Part shown: piece by piece, positions 1-11,089 of the stretch | How the letters are laid out: each line of letters begins with the position of its first letter | Numbering within the stretch: position 1 is the first letter of the stretch | From: Purshia tridentata | Lineage: Eukaryota > Streptophyta > Magnoliopsida > Rosales > Rosaceae | DNA length: 64,000 nucleotides | Reading direction: 5' to 3' | NCBI GenBank assembly: GCA_003254885.1 | Contig: QANT01005941.1 | Location: 1-64,000, forward strand | Translations under genes and position numbers: made by a program | Notes under the pieces: generated by a model | Databases searched by the model: none | What the model was told of the DNA's origin: nothing | Seen by the model: the letters and a program-made list of their open reading frames with translations, nothing else

Positions 1-708
1 TAATTAAAATTTACATTCTTTTAAAATAAATAAAGGATAGGTAAGATGCCAAGTCAGATTCTAGTCTTTTTTTGTAGATTATCATTTTTTTATTGATTTT
101 TTAGAGTTTTGTTTTCGACCTTTCATCTTATACGATGTTAGTATATATAATGAAATTTGTAAATGCTACATATTAGATTTTTAACTATGAAATTTTAAAC
201 TAATATGAAATTGATAAACCAATGTCAAATTCTTCACAGAAGAATAAAATAATAACACCGTCGATAAAACTATGTTAAATTATGAGGCTTTTAGATTTTA
301 GTCCTTCAATAAGATTAAAAATTAAATAAGACCTGATGTAAGATTAGAAATTGATTTTAGTCCTTTGACTATTTCCACATCAGCATTCATATTACAGCTC
401 ATATTTATTTATTTTTTATTATTTTAATTATTTTATTTGTTCTCAAAATACCCTTGTGTTTAAATATTTAAATTTTGTATATTCTCCATTTGTAAAAGGC
501 AATTTAAGATTGATTTGTCTTGATTGACTCCTATAATGATGTAAAATATTATACCTAAAAAAGCTTACCAAAAACAAAATTAATTATCAAGATTAAGAAT
601 TATTATGCATAAAACGAGAGAAATAAATAAAGTAAAAATAAAATATAAGAAATGTACTAAAAAAAATGATTAAAATAAAGTACTTAAAGAACATACCTAA
701 ATAAAATG

Positions 709-808
709 CATATACTAGTGTACCTTTTAGCATACCTAGCCTATAATGTTTCTATTAGCGTACCTACACTAGTGTGTCCTGTTAGCGTACCTATACTAGT
801 GTACTTAT
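709..808. repeat. Short degenerate tandem repeat (tactagtgtacc / agcgtacc units)
   Basis: Three diverged copies of a roughly 27-35 base unit built from TAGCGTACCTA and ACTAGTGTACC follow one another inside the central part of the 290-1545 element. A short reading frame runs across them, but its composition is that of a repeat and it matches no family I know. Confidence 0.5.
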
Positions 809-1372
809 ATAACAACAACCCCAATTTAAATACCTACACAACAAACACCATTAAAATATCTACACAGGCACCCCAACTAATCCAATCAAGCTCCTTACTC
901 CTTGTTAAGCACCCTACTCCAATATAAAACTCTTGGTTGAAATTTTCGCCTTACCCATTGGATCCATGTTGTCTATAAATTCAAAGCATTCTCTCTCCTC
1001 TCTCTTTAAACCAAGATTACCATGTTAAATTTTATGTTTGAAATCTTTTGAGAAAATTTAAGATATTGCAGCTAGGGTAATTAATTACAGGTTGGTTTGA
1101 TTTTGTGGGAGCTAAGGTTTTGTATGTAAATAATATTAAGGTCAATTAAATATATATTAAAATGGTGTATTAAAATCTGGACTTATATTAGAAAGAGAAA
1201 AACAATCAGTTTACAGACAAACATCTTAATTAAGCCCCTAAATTTAAGCAACCAAATAAATGTAAATTCATTTTGAATTTTGAATGAAATTAATTATGAC
1301 AATAAAAAAAATTATCACAAGGGTATTATAGGGAGAGGGAAACCAAAAATATTATTAAAAAATAAAAATCTG

Positions 1373-1492
1373 ATGTGGAATATATACGCTGATATGGACG
1401 TAGGGTCAAAGGACTAAATTCAATTTTTACTAATGTGGAATATATACGCTGACATGGACATAGGGTCAAAGGACTAAATTCAATTTTTGATC
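1373..1492. repeat. 60-bp direct tandem duplication in the right arm
   Basis: Two adjacent 60-base copies (1373-1432 and 1433-1492) share TGTGGAATATATACGCTGA and GGGTCAAAGGACTAAATTC and differ at only a few bases. The duplication is younger than the arm itself, whose left counterpart has only one copy. Confidence 0.85.
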
Positions 1493-1545
1493 TTACATCA
1501 GGTGTTAATCTAAACTTGAACTTATCAAAGGATTAAAATCTAGTT

Positions 1546-2285
1546 TTCTGTAAATTAATACTACCATTACAACAGAGTTTTACATAGAATTGCAAGTGCC
1601 TCTGGTTGTGCTCCCCTAAATGAGTTAATTAATTAAAAATAAATAATAATAATTATATGACTATTAGTATATTGTCATCCATGTCCTTGGCTCCTTGCAC
1701 GCTTTTCACTATAATGATGAAAAAATTGCATGCAACTCTTGTATATAATTGCAAACAGATCTTTTCACTATAATGTATCTAAATTATAAATATAAAAACA
1801 AACAAACAACAAAAATATTGAGTGTATTATATTTTTGGTACCACATGTGTATCAAGTGTATTGGTAGATTTTATATTGAAGAGCTGGTGCACATATGCCC
1901 TCTCAGGCTGTCAGCATATAAAGAACCCAATAGATAATGCGAATTGGTGGAATTTATCGAACGTTCCAATCCAGTGGGTCTACCACCAGTTTACTATTCG
2001 AGTGCTGAGACTGAGAGGCCTTGGCTGTTATGCGTCATGGATGACCCAATTCAGATCACAAAGGTCGACCCAATAAACTTTCAAAACAAAAAGTGACCCA
2101 ACTCACATAACCATGTTATATATTATTGTTTTATTTCTTTTGTGATTAAACATATCATTCACACCATCTGCCATAACTGACCCTTTCATATTTTTATCTT
2201 ATCCTTTGTCTTCTTGGGTATTGGATCATGATTGCTGATATAAAACAAGAATAAACTTGGAACCAATATAATAAACAAGCAGTAC
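1546..2285. other. Gene-free stretch between the long-arm element and the CslE fragment
   Basis: AT-rich with several short reading frames, none with recognisable protein features. The minus strand was checked for the third and later exons of a CslE gene, which should lie here if the fragment at 2286-3049 were complete; none was seen. Confidence 0.6.
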
Positions 2286-3049
2286 CTTAATGACCACCAA
2301 ATCACTGGCTTGATTTTTATCGAGATGATCTGCAGCAATTGTGACAAAATAAGCAGCAGGTGATCTGGGCTCCACATTATGTTTCTTGCAATATGGTATC
2401 CAATGCTTGGCAAACTGAGCAGCCTCCAAGAGAGCATAGTATGTAAGTTGTGACCCTCCATCATCTGAGAGATACACACTGAGCTTCTCTGGTGGGTAAT
2501 CATAAGCCATGACTGATAGAACAGTGTTTATCACCATCACTGGTGGCTCTATGCTTGGGTCTGCCGTGCACACAAATATGTCCACCCCCGGCAGCTCATT
2601 CTCATACCTGTTCATTCCAAATTTATCAACACATGCATTCATAACAGAGATTATTATGAAATAAATAAATAATTAAGTTTGTCCCAAAACAAAAACTAAA
2701 ACTAAAGCCATAGGCATAGAGTCATTATTTGAAGCACACATATACTCATCCGAAAACAGAGATTTATAATTATATACCTCTGACTGAGCCGGTCCTTGAA
2801 GGTGTGCCTATAAACACGGTTCCAGCGGGAAGCTTGAGTTAGGACCCAGTAAAAACCAAACCATATCTCAGCACCCAACAGCCCAACCCAACCAAACCTT
2901 CCATCTTCTCCTGCTTTTGGGATGTGAGTCACCCTATAAACCCAAATCAAACATATACCCACAAAAATAGACGCTGCAAACAACTTATATATCACTCTTC
3001 CCTTGGCTCTCTTCGTCTCAAACAATACTAAACGCCCTTCCTTTCCCAT
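2286..3049 (-). pseudogene. Truncated cellulose synthase-like protein E gene (first two exons only)
   Basis: Exon 1 (3049-2778) begins with ATG and encodes about 90 residues including two hydrophobic N-terminal membrane segments and the FKDRLSQR end typical of CslE. Exon 2 (2607-2286) continues in frame through a GT-AG intron with [24 protein letters not shown] and the DDGG motif that holds the first catalytic aspartate. The last stretch of exon 2 differs from the neighbour, and the next exon (KLYEE...) is absent, as are DxD, the ED motif and QxxRW. The remaining frame cannot form an active glycosyltransferase. It lies head to tail about 0.8 kb downstream of a complete CslE gene, so it is most likely a tandem duplicate that lost its 3' part, though both exons are still open and a short transcript is possible. 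Confidence 0.8.
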
Positions 3050-3838
3050 CTCTTCTTAGCTCTCTCTCTCTCTCCCTCTCTCCCTATCTTAACTGGATAA
3101 TGATATATGTGTGTGTCTGTGTGCATGAGGTTATATGTAGTATAGGCTGTATAGCTATGAATCAATGACATATGTCATGGTTCAATTCAATGAGGAATCT
3201 TTTTTTTGGGGCGTGTCTATGTCATCAATCGCTAAATTAGGATATCTACAGATGTTTGACAATTTTATATGTGATTGTACGTGGGTGGGGCACTGTCCAC
3301 ACTGATTAAGAGGGAAGTCAAAGACTTCCAACTCCGCCAGTTGTAAGATAAAATCTACACTCTACAGCTTTGAAAAGTGGGGTCTAAACCGAACCAATTC
3401 AATTTGGGCATGTGGTCAACTGCTCCCACAAGGCTTGAGCTAGCTCTATTATGCTACCATCAATTTCTTTTTCCCGCCAACCAATTTGCCCACCATGGTG
3501 TTCATATTTTTGCATCAAACTTGTCTATTAACAAGTATGAAAAATGCTAAATGGTCATATTTTTAGACCACATGATGTGACAACTTCATACCAACAAAAA
3601 AAAAAAAGAGTTAGGAAACAAATTCATCTAGCATAAGCACATGTTGTGGTGAGAGAGATAATTTATATATAATTGTTCTGCTAGCTTGATATATATTGTT
3701 GGCTATTTTTCAATAGCTTAAGTTTTTAAGTCAAATAATTATCTAACATAGTATGAGTGCTCTGGTTCCAAAAAATCCTCTATTCGAAACTTGAAACTCA
3801 CATCTCCCACTTATTCGTCAATTTTTCAGCTAGCGTCG

Positions 3839-6800
3839 CTAGTATATAGGCATCAGGCATGCCAATGTAACCAGAAAAACAGACTTGAACATGACAGACG
3901 ATGGTATATGGCCCTTGTCGCTGCGGATGAAGAGCGCTTGGTATACTGGAAAGTTGATCATAACCAATATGCCACAAAGAATAACTTGACTGATCAACTG
4001 CTCAAAAGCTCTGGAATCTATATCCATGACAACCCTCTTTGTTCCCCAAACTAAGCTCAAAAGGTTTAGCAGTGCTGATGTTGCGAGCACAGTGCACATA
4101 ATACTTGAGCCTCCAAACTCCAAAACCTCTTGCTCATACCTCTTTGAAACCTCCTCAGTGACCACCTTGTCAGTGATGGCAAACTCTGTTTCAGATAACC
4201 CCAATTGCCTCTTTATGGTATCAAAGAAGGCAAAAAAGTAGGAAGTAATCCTTCTGATCAACCACATTCTTTGTAAGTTCCACCATGCTTTGAGTGTACT
4301 CCCACATATCAAGGCTTCAATTATACTGCAAACATTCTTGGCTACAAATACATAAGCAAATGCTAGGAACCATAGGTTTGACACCTGAAACATCAATTAG
4401 ATCACATCAATTTAATAAACATTATTTAAATGGTGATTGGATGGTCGCTTAATAGTGATGTGGGATTGGAACATGCACACGAAAATATTTCATACTATAC
4501 TAGGGAACCATGCTCAATTGGCTTAACTAATGTTTATGTCTATCAAGGAAAAAGTGTGAGGTTGAGGTACCTCTGGGAACAAGGGAATGCCATGGAGCAA
4601 GCAAAGAGGAGGAACAATCACATAATACATAGTTGGGAAGGAAATTGGAGCCCACAAAAGGTAGAGACAGTATCCCATCTGGGCACCAAAGTTTATCTTT
4701 CCATGCCCATATATGAAAGGGCAATACTTGGAAAAAAATATCTGGAACATGCCCTCAGACCACCTCTTATGTTGAATAAGTGCTATATCTAAGGTATTTG
4801 GAGCAACACCCAGAAATGCTTTTCTGTCGGGGTTATAATAAACTGATTTCCATCCCCTGCATTGAATTGCCAAGCCAGTAACAATATCTTCAACAGGACA
4901 CCCATATATCAATCCCATCTGCATATCCAGAACATATATATATCATCATGATCTTCAGAACTAATATTCTAAAATAGAGAGAGAGAGAGAGAGAGAGAAG
5001 GAGATCGATACCTCTTTACCCCATTGAGTACCCTTCTCATAGCTACAATTGACAAGAACTTTTGCAGAATCTTCCAATTCTTGGATACTTCTGTCAATAG
5101 TCTTTTTGTCCTCTATGTTCCATTGTCCTATATAATCCTTTGAATATTTCTTTCCAGAAAGACTTTCTCTTCGATGGAAACATCCGGTGCCACAATACAA
5201 GGCCGCGCCATATCCACCTAACCCAGCAAGCTCAACCTTTATGCATAACCAACAACCAGAATATGTTAGTCCAGCAAAAGAACTATAGCTTCCCTGAGTC
5301 CTAATTTGAAAGCAAACGCACTATTAAAACCATTGTCTATATTACTCACCGTATTAGTTACAAAACATGCATTTCCATAGATATCGTTCTTCGTGAGATT
5401 TTCATAGCTTTGTGGATGTTGCACATAAGCAGTCTTATGTCCATTCTTTTCATCCAAGAAGAAACACAGTGCCTCTTGTATTGAATCTGCATTGTTTGCG
5501 TACATGTCACAGTCCAAGTTGAGGATGAAGGGTGCATTGCTTATCACTGATGACACTCTCAGCTGTACAATGCAAATAACCTTTTCAGTTTTCACAATAC
5601 TTTCATATTTTACGTTAAGATTACTATATATGGACTAAAAGCTAACCAGTGCATTCATAGCTCCAGCTTTGAAGTGGTGTGGTTGTTGGGGTCTCTTTTC
5701 TCTTGCCATGTATACCATTGTAGGTAATCGGCATCCATCATCGTCCACGGCCTTTGTGTCTCCTCCATCAATTATAATCTTTAAGAGAAATGAGAGACAG
5801 AGACAGCAAAGAATAAAAAAAAGAATGACAATAAATATAAATAAAGATCAATTCACTCAAGAATTATATACCTGCACAATCGACTGATGATCATTCTTTG
5901 CTACTTTAAGGTTCCATTCTGAGAATGCTTTGTGTTGTTTCTTTGTTTCTTCTGGAATCTTGCCCATTTCAACAGCACATTCGATCCGATTCTTCATTTC
6001 TTCATAAAGTTTCTTTGGCAAGATATAAATTTCAGTCGGTTAATCCTTTTTGTCAACAACAAGAAGATATATATCATTGTACATAAAATGTAGGCAGAGT
6101 GTATGCACTAAGTAACTATTCAAAAGAGCTTGGTCGATCATAGCTAGTCTCCTAGCTAGTAAATACCAATCTTTCCAAGACAAGTTGTTTACACACACAT
6201 ACCTCATTTTGTTAGTTTTGCATGTACCTGGCTAAACTTGGCATGTACTTACCTTGATATTCAGCCATTCCTGACCGTGCTTGAAGTCATGCACATCAGA
6301 ATGCAGGGCAAAGTAGGCCTGTGGTGACCTTGGTTCAACATTGAACTTCTTGCAAAAGGGTATCCAATACTTCGAGAAACGAGAGGCCTCTAGGAGAGCA
6401 TAGAAAGTAAATTCTGAACCACCATCATCAGAAAGGTAAACACTCAACTTCTCAGGTGGATAATTGTAGGACAGGACTGATAGGACAGTGTTAATCACCA
6501 AATTTGGTGGCTCCATTTTGGGGTCTGCAGTGCATATAAAAATGTCAGCACCCGGTAACTTGTCCTCATATCTGTAATATGCAAAGAATTATAAGAACTT
6601 AATTAGTCAGCAAATTAAGTTTAAATTTTTCAGAAAATGAAGAATACAAATAAAGTGAGGAATTTGAACTAAGAGATTGATATCAAATAGGACCCCAAGG
6701 CCAATGATTCTCTACGTACAATTAAATTGAGTCTTTTGTCATGATACATCAACGGATCAACCATTTAGACCAATATAGATTTGTCCCAGGACAGAACCAA

Positions 6801-7416
6801 AAAAAGAAGCATTAATGATTTTGGTATATAATTTTGGTCAGGTGGATTTTAAAGTAGAAACCATACTTTTCATACAAGTTAATTATATTAAATCGTACAA
6901 AAGACTTCATTTATATAGTAGAATATAGCTTTTCATTCATCAAATAGACTATTTATACTAGTACTTTCTAGTCCATCTCTTTGTAAATTAAGCAGAAGAG
7001 TATTTCAAGATTGCTATGTATAGAACTCAAACTGTTTGAATACATATATATACAAGTCTTTTCAGGACTTGATTTTTCAGTGCAGAGTGATTGAAAATGT
7101 TACTGTATGAGGTAGATGGAGAGGTAGCAAACCTGTGTGAGAGTCTGTCCTTGAAAGGGTGACGATTAGTGACACTCCAGCGAACAGACTGAGTGATGAT
7201 CCAGTATAGCCCAAACCAGAGCTCAGCCATGAGCATTCCAATCCAAGCCCATCTCCCTTTCTCTCCAGCTCTTGGGATGTTGGTTACTCTGCACCCCCAT
7301 ATCATACACACGCCCACCAATATTGTTGAGGCAAACAACCTATACACACCTTTAAATCTTGCTTCTCTGCTCTCAAACAATGGAAGACTCTCTCCACCAC
7401 CTTCTTGCTCACCCAT
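3839..7416 (-). CDS. Cellulose synthase-like protein E (CslE), complete
   Basis: Eight exons joined by GT-AG introns keep one frame: 7416-7133, 6571-6253, 6012-5872, 5778-5647, 5562-5350, 5236-5012, 4918-4571, 4384-3839, giving 735 aa, the usual CslE size. Two N-terminal membrane helices are followed by a GT2 catalytic loop with DDGG (about 143-146), DCD (309-311), VED (447-449) and QHKRW (487-491), then about six C-terminal helices. CslE proteins are membrane enzymes thought to act in Golgi or ER on wall or storage glycans; their true product is unsettled. The start ATG precedes [10 protein letters not shown] and lies just behind a CT/CA repeat in the leader. A GA microsatellite sits in intron 6. 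A truncated copy follows at 2286-3049. No defect was seen in this copy. Confidence 0.9.
4976..5003. repeat. GA microsatellite in a CslE intron
   Basis: About a dozen GA units just downstream of the exon 6 donor site of the complete CslE gene; simple sequence. Confidence 0.85.
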
Positions 7417-7417
7417 A

Positions 7418-7454
<37 letters not shown>

Positions 7455-8897
7455 AATATACGTGTGTCACTGTGTCAGGGTGTACGTGTATGATACATAC
7501 GAGACTAAGAAATTTTTATTAATAGTGTTAGTGTTAACTGTATTAAGGGTGTTACTACTGCAAGTCGTTTTGATCTTAATATGGGTTTGAACTTCCTCTG
7601 TAGAGAATTAATATGAAACTATAGTTAGTTTTATACTCGTCAAATTTTAATAGTGTGAAAATTGAACACTTTTTAAATGTTAATTTATTTCAAATGGTCA
7701 TTGTCATTGATAATATTTTTGTTGGAAAAATAAATGAAACAAAACATTATCTGCAATTGCTGTGTGGAGAAGAGTGGTTCTAAATATTTTAGTTAACGGT
7801 TAGCCTCTGTTTGTGACCCCATGTGCAAGTGCAAATACAAGAGTATCATATATGTATTGGTCAACACTTCGAAGTTTGAAGGGTACAATTTCCATCTCCC
7901 AAAAAGAAAAGAGAAGTCATAGTTTGCATGGTATGCAATAGTGTTATTTTCTTCCATTAACAATAACAATTGCAGTAGTTATCGCATTCCACCAAACTAA
8001 ATTAGAATTGGGTTGCAAATTCTCAACTCTCAAGTCAAACTTGGCTTATACCAATACCACTATCAAAGGAACACCATGCCGCATGCAATAGTGTAGTTAA
8101 ATTTCTTTCATAAAATAATAATAATAATAATAATTTAAAAAATAACACTACTAATTGGGTAAGTGGTGGACTAGTGGTTGAGAATATGCCTCGTCTCTTG
8201 GCCTTCATTGGGTGCATGTGGAATTACAATTAGTTTGGAAAAAGTACAACAAAAAAAAAGATTTGAATCCTCAATAAAAAATAAAAAATAACAAATCATC
8301 ATTTTAATCCTGTAATTTGACCTTAGTTTGGTCATGTCGTTGTTTTATTCAAATTTTCAGAATTTAAATTTTTTTTATATTCAAAGTGTAAAATTAAATT
8401 TCATCTAATTAAAAACAATGGCCAACCTACGGCTACTAAATTGGTTTTTCAAACATAATTTGTAGGTGCCTTGCACACTCACTCAGTGACTCAGTGGGTG
8501 AACACAGTGGTCTGCTTGTTGTCTGTGATGAGTATCAGCCGAGTCATGATCACCGTTATCGGCCACTATGTGGTCTCTTCTTGGGCCTGAAATTCCTTGT
8601 CGTCTGCTACCTCTGCAGGTGCCTTTGCTTCTTTTGGGCCTTGTGCTTGTGGCTGCTCATCATTATCTTTTGGGCCACGTGCCAAGCGACATGAGTTGTG
8701 GGGATGACGTGTCCCATGCCTTGCGTAAATTTGGGCATGTCCATGTTCCAGGCATCCACATTCAGATTTGGCCATGTATAAAATATGGACCGAAGCCCAC
8801 CCATTGGACTTAGATTATTGTGAATTTTTTTTCCCTTTTATAATAGATAATTGTCTTGATGAGTCGTACTTAGATTATTTTGTGCCTTGCAAAGAAA
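7417..8897. other. CslE upstream region and intergenic DNA
   Basis: A CT then CA repeat lies directly upstream of the CslE start (about 7417-7455), probably in the leader. The rest is AT-rich without a recognisable gene. The segment 8480-8815 is noticeably richer in G and C and is open on both strands for 60-80 codons, with a G-box core CCACGTGCC at about 8675; it could be a captured gene fragment or a distal promoter. I do not recognise its translations. Confidence 0.5.
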
Positions 8898-9265
8898 AAT
8901 GCTTGGGTCTTCAAGCTTGAGAATCAATTTTGTCCTCAAGTCCGCTAAAAGTGATAATTTTGTCGTGCCGGTTCAAAATTGGAACCGTTCAATTTTTAGA
9001 TTATCTAATAAAGATCACCTCTACAAAAAATCAACTCAATCGAAAATCGTTTAGTTGTCTAATTGTTAACGAATAAATATAAGGTCATAGTTAAAAGACC
9101 AAACCATGTATCTATTGGTTAACAGTTATATAATTAAACGATTTCCAATTAAGTTGATTTTTTCCAGAAATGATCTTTATTAGGTGATCTACAAATTAAA
9201 CGATTTTGATCTTGAGCCGACATGATGAAATTATGATTTTTTGCAGACTTGAGGACCCAAGCATT
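8898..9265. mobile_element. Foldback MITE with arms of about 170 bp
   Basis: The two halves are near-perfect reverse complements around a centre near 9085. Outer ends AATGCTTGGGTC and GACCCAAGCATT pair, followed by matched blocks such as AATAAAGATCA with TGATCTTTATT, AATCGTTTA with TAAACGATT and AAAAAATCAACT with AGTTGATTTTTT. It has no coding capacity. The arms cover almost the whole length, as in a MITE derived from a cut-and-paste transposon. The superfamily could not be set because the target duplication is unclear. Confidence 0.85.
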
Positions 9266-11040
9266 GTCCCCTTGAAAAATACCACCTTCTCAAAAAAGGT
9301 TTAACCAAATTTACTCGACCCCGGAGTCCAGACCAAAAAACCAAATTAATTGACCAAGCATGGCAGCAAAACCATGGCACAACCATGTCACTAGAAGAAT
9401 TACTAAAGAAGATAATTTGATGATTGATGCATGCAATATGACTGAGGAGGCACAGTTTGGCAGCGCGTTTGCTGACAAATGAAATGTGTACTTATTGAAT
9501 CAAACGGATACAGATAGACCTTCCCTGTCCAAATTAATTTTGGATGTTTTTTGGTTGCCTTTTATTTTTAGCTTTTTCACCAACTGTTTGATGAAGGTCC
9601 CGACCCAACGGAAAAACCACTTGGAAATTCAGACCCTTTTATTAAAGAGATGGAGTGTCTTAAACCCTGAAAGGCTGAACCTGTGCACCATTTTCTTTTG
9701 TTCGATCGTCAGGCCAAACAGTCCCACAAACTACGGTAAGTCCCCGCTTATTATTAAGTAGACAATGGGGTTTCTTTTGAAGCTCCAATTGCGTTTTTGT
9801 TTGCTTTTCTTCTTTGTATTTGTTAGCCCATTTGATTTCCTATCAAGGCCTTTCTTCTGGGCAATTAGACCTTTGTAATTTGGCTGTTCTTGTCAGACTC
9901 AATACATTTTCCACCATAAATTTATTGTTTTTGTTCAACAATAGCTTCATTGGTCCTGCTATCATCCGGATAAAGAAATGAGAGCATAACCCTTTGCTTG
10001 TTGTCCTCTTACTATTTTAGCCTGCCTTGTGGAGGTCTCTTAATTGGGTGTCTTCGGCATATTTGATCATTTTGGTAATGAAGATAAATATTTTTCGATC
10101 TAATATAGACCGCAAAAAATATGAAGGTGAACCACAATGAAAAATATACTTGCTCTATTGAAATGCATATAAAATTCCTACGGTGCAGATGTGTTTTCAA
10201 TTATTGAATTGATGAATATTTAAACTTTAATTTTATAGTATAGTTTTTGTATGCTATTGAATCTATCTGCATCTCATTCGATCGTTTACATAATAAAGGG
10301 TCTCAAAATTGATATGCACACTCAAATAAAGGCCCTATACATCTAATTCTTTGTTATTTTTAAATTTTGTTTTAAAAAATATTTTTAAAATAAGAAAATA
10401 AAATTTTGCTAGTTTTGATAGAAACTCGAACAAAACAATAGTACGATTTATGTATCTCAAGTTTTCTTAGCAAGAATCTTTAAAAAAGAAAAATTACTAC
10501 TATTTGGGTGAAATTTCAATTTATAATTTACGATGAAACTTGGATATACCTGAATGTTGGTAGTTCATTTTCAGGTCAAACACACAGAATCCATTATCCA
10601 AACCCCACATCACATCATAATGGGGAAAAAAAATGGAAGATGAGCACTAAATATATGTTGGTGTGACATTTAGAAGATGAGGTAAAGATAGAGACTCATA
10701 TGAGAGAGACACACACACACACAGCTAAAAGGCAAACTGATGTCTAATAATCCAATTCATCATCCAACCAAACCCATCTCTTTCTCTCTTGTCCAACTTC
10801 CTTTGGTCAGAGAGTTGGCCTGGACGGTGCCACTTGATGACGTCTCACTCCCCAACTGGCTTTCATATAATGCAAGGTCCAGGTTTGCTCCTAGTCCCTA
10901 CAATTTGCCTGACCAACTGGTTCAAAAACATTGTACCTTTGACCAGCTTCACATTTGTATTTAAAAATAGAAGGGCAAAATCGTCTGGTATATACAACAG
11001 GCCTATGCATCTCAATAAAGGTCATGCAGGACAAGATATA
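9266..11040. other. Intergenic DNA, right part probably the WEB gene promoter
   Basis: No recognisable gene. A 91-codon reading frame at 9486-9761 has no family features. Short CA runs occur near 10710. The stretch next to 11040 is the likely promoter side of the downstream WEB gene. Confidence 0.4.
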
Positions 11041-11054
11041 CCACCAGATACCTC

Positions 11055-11089
<35 letters not shown>

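Larger units (their letters stand above)
290..1545. mobile_element. Non-autonomous DNA transposon with long inverted arms
   Basis: The left arm (about 290-460) reads as a diverged reverse complement of the right arm (about 1300-1545). Matching landmarks in order are AGATTTTAGTCCTT against AAGGATTAAAATCT, CCTGATGTAAGAT against ATCTTACATCAGG, TAGTCCTTTGAC against GTCAAAGGACTA, and AATACCCTTGTG against CACAAGGGTATT. No transposase reading frame lies between the arms, so this looks like a deletion derivative or foldback element of a DNA transposon, perhaps Mutator-like because of the arm length. The outer ends and target-site duplication could not be fixed. The centre holds short AT-rich tandem repeats. 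Confidence 0.6.

Noticed and set aside
4430-4792. 120-codon plus-strand frame across CslE exon 7
   Set aside because: Antisense shadow of the conserved catalytic exon on the minus strand.
9486-9761. 91-codon plus-strand frame in the CslE-WEB spacer
   Set aside because: No family features or conserved motif; lies in AT-rich intergenic DNA.
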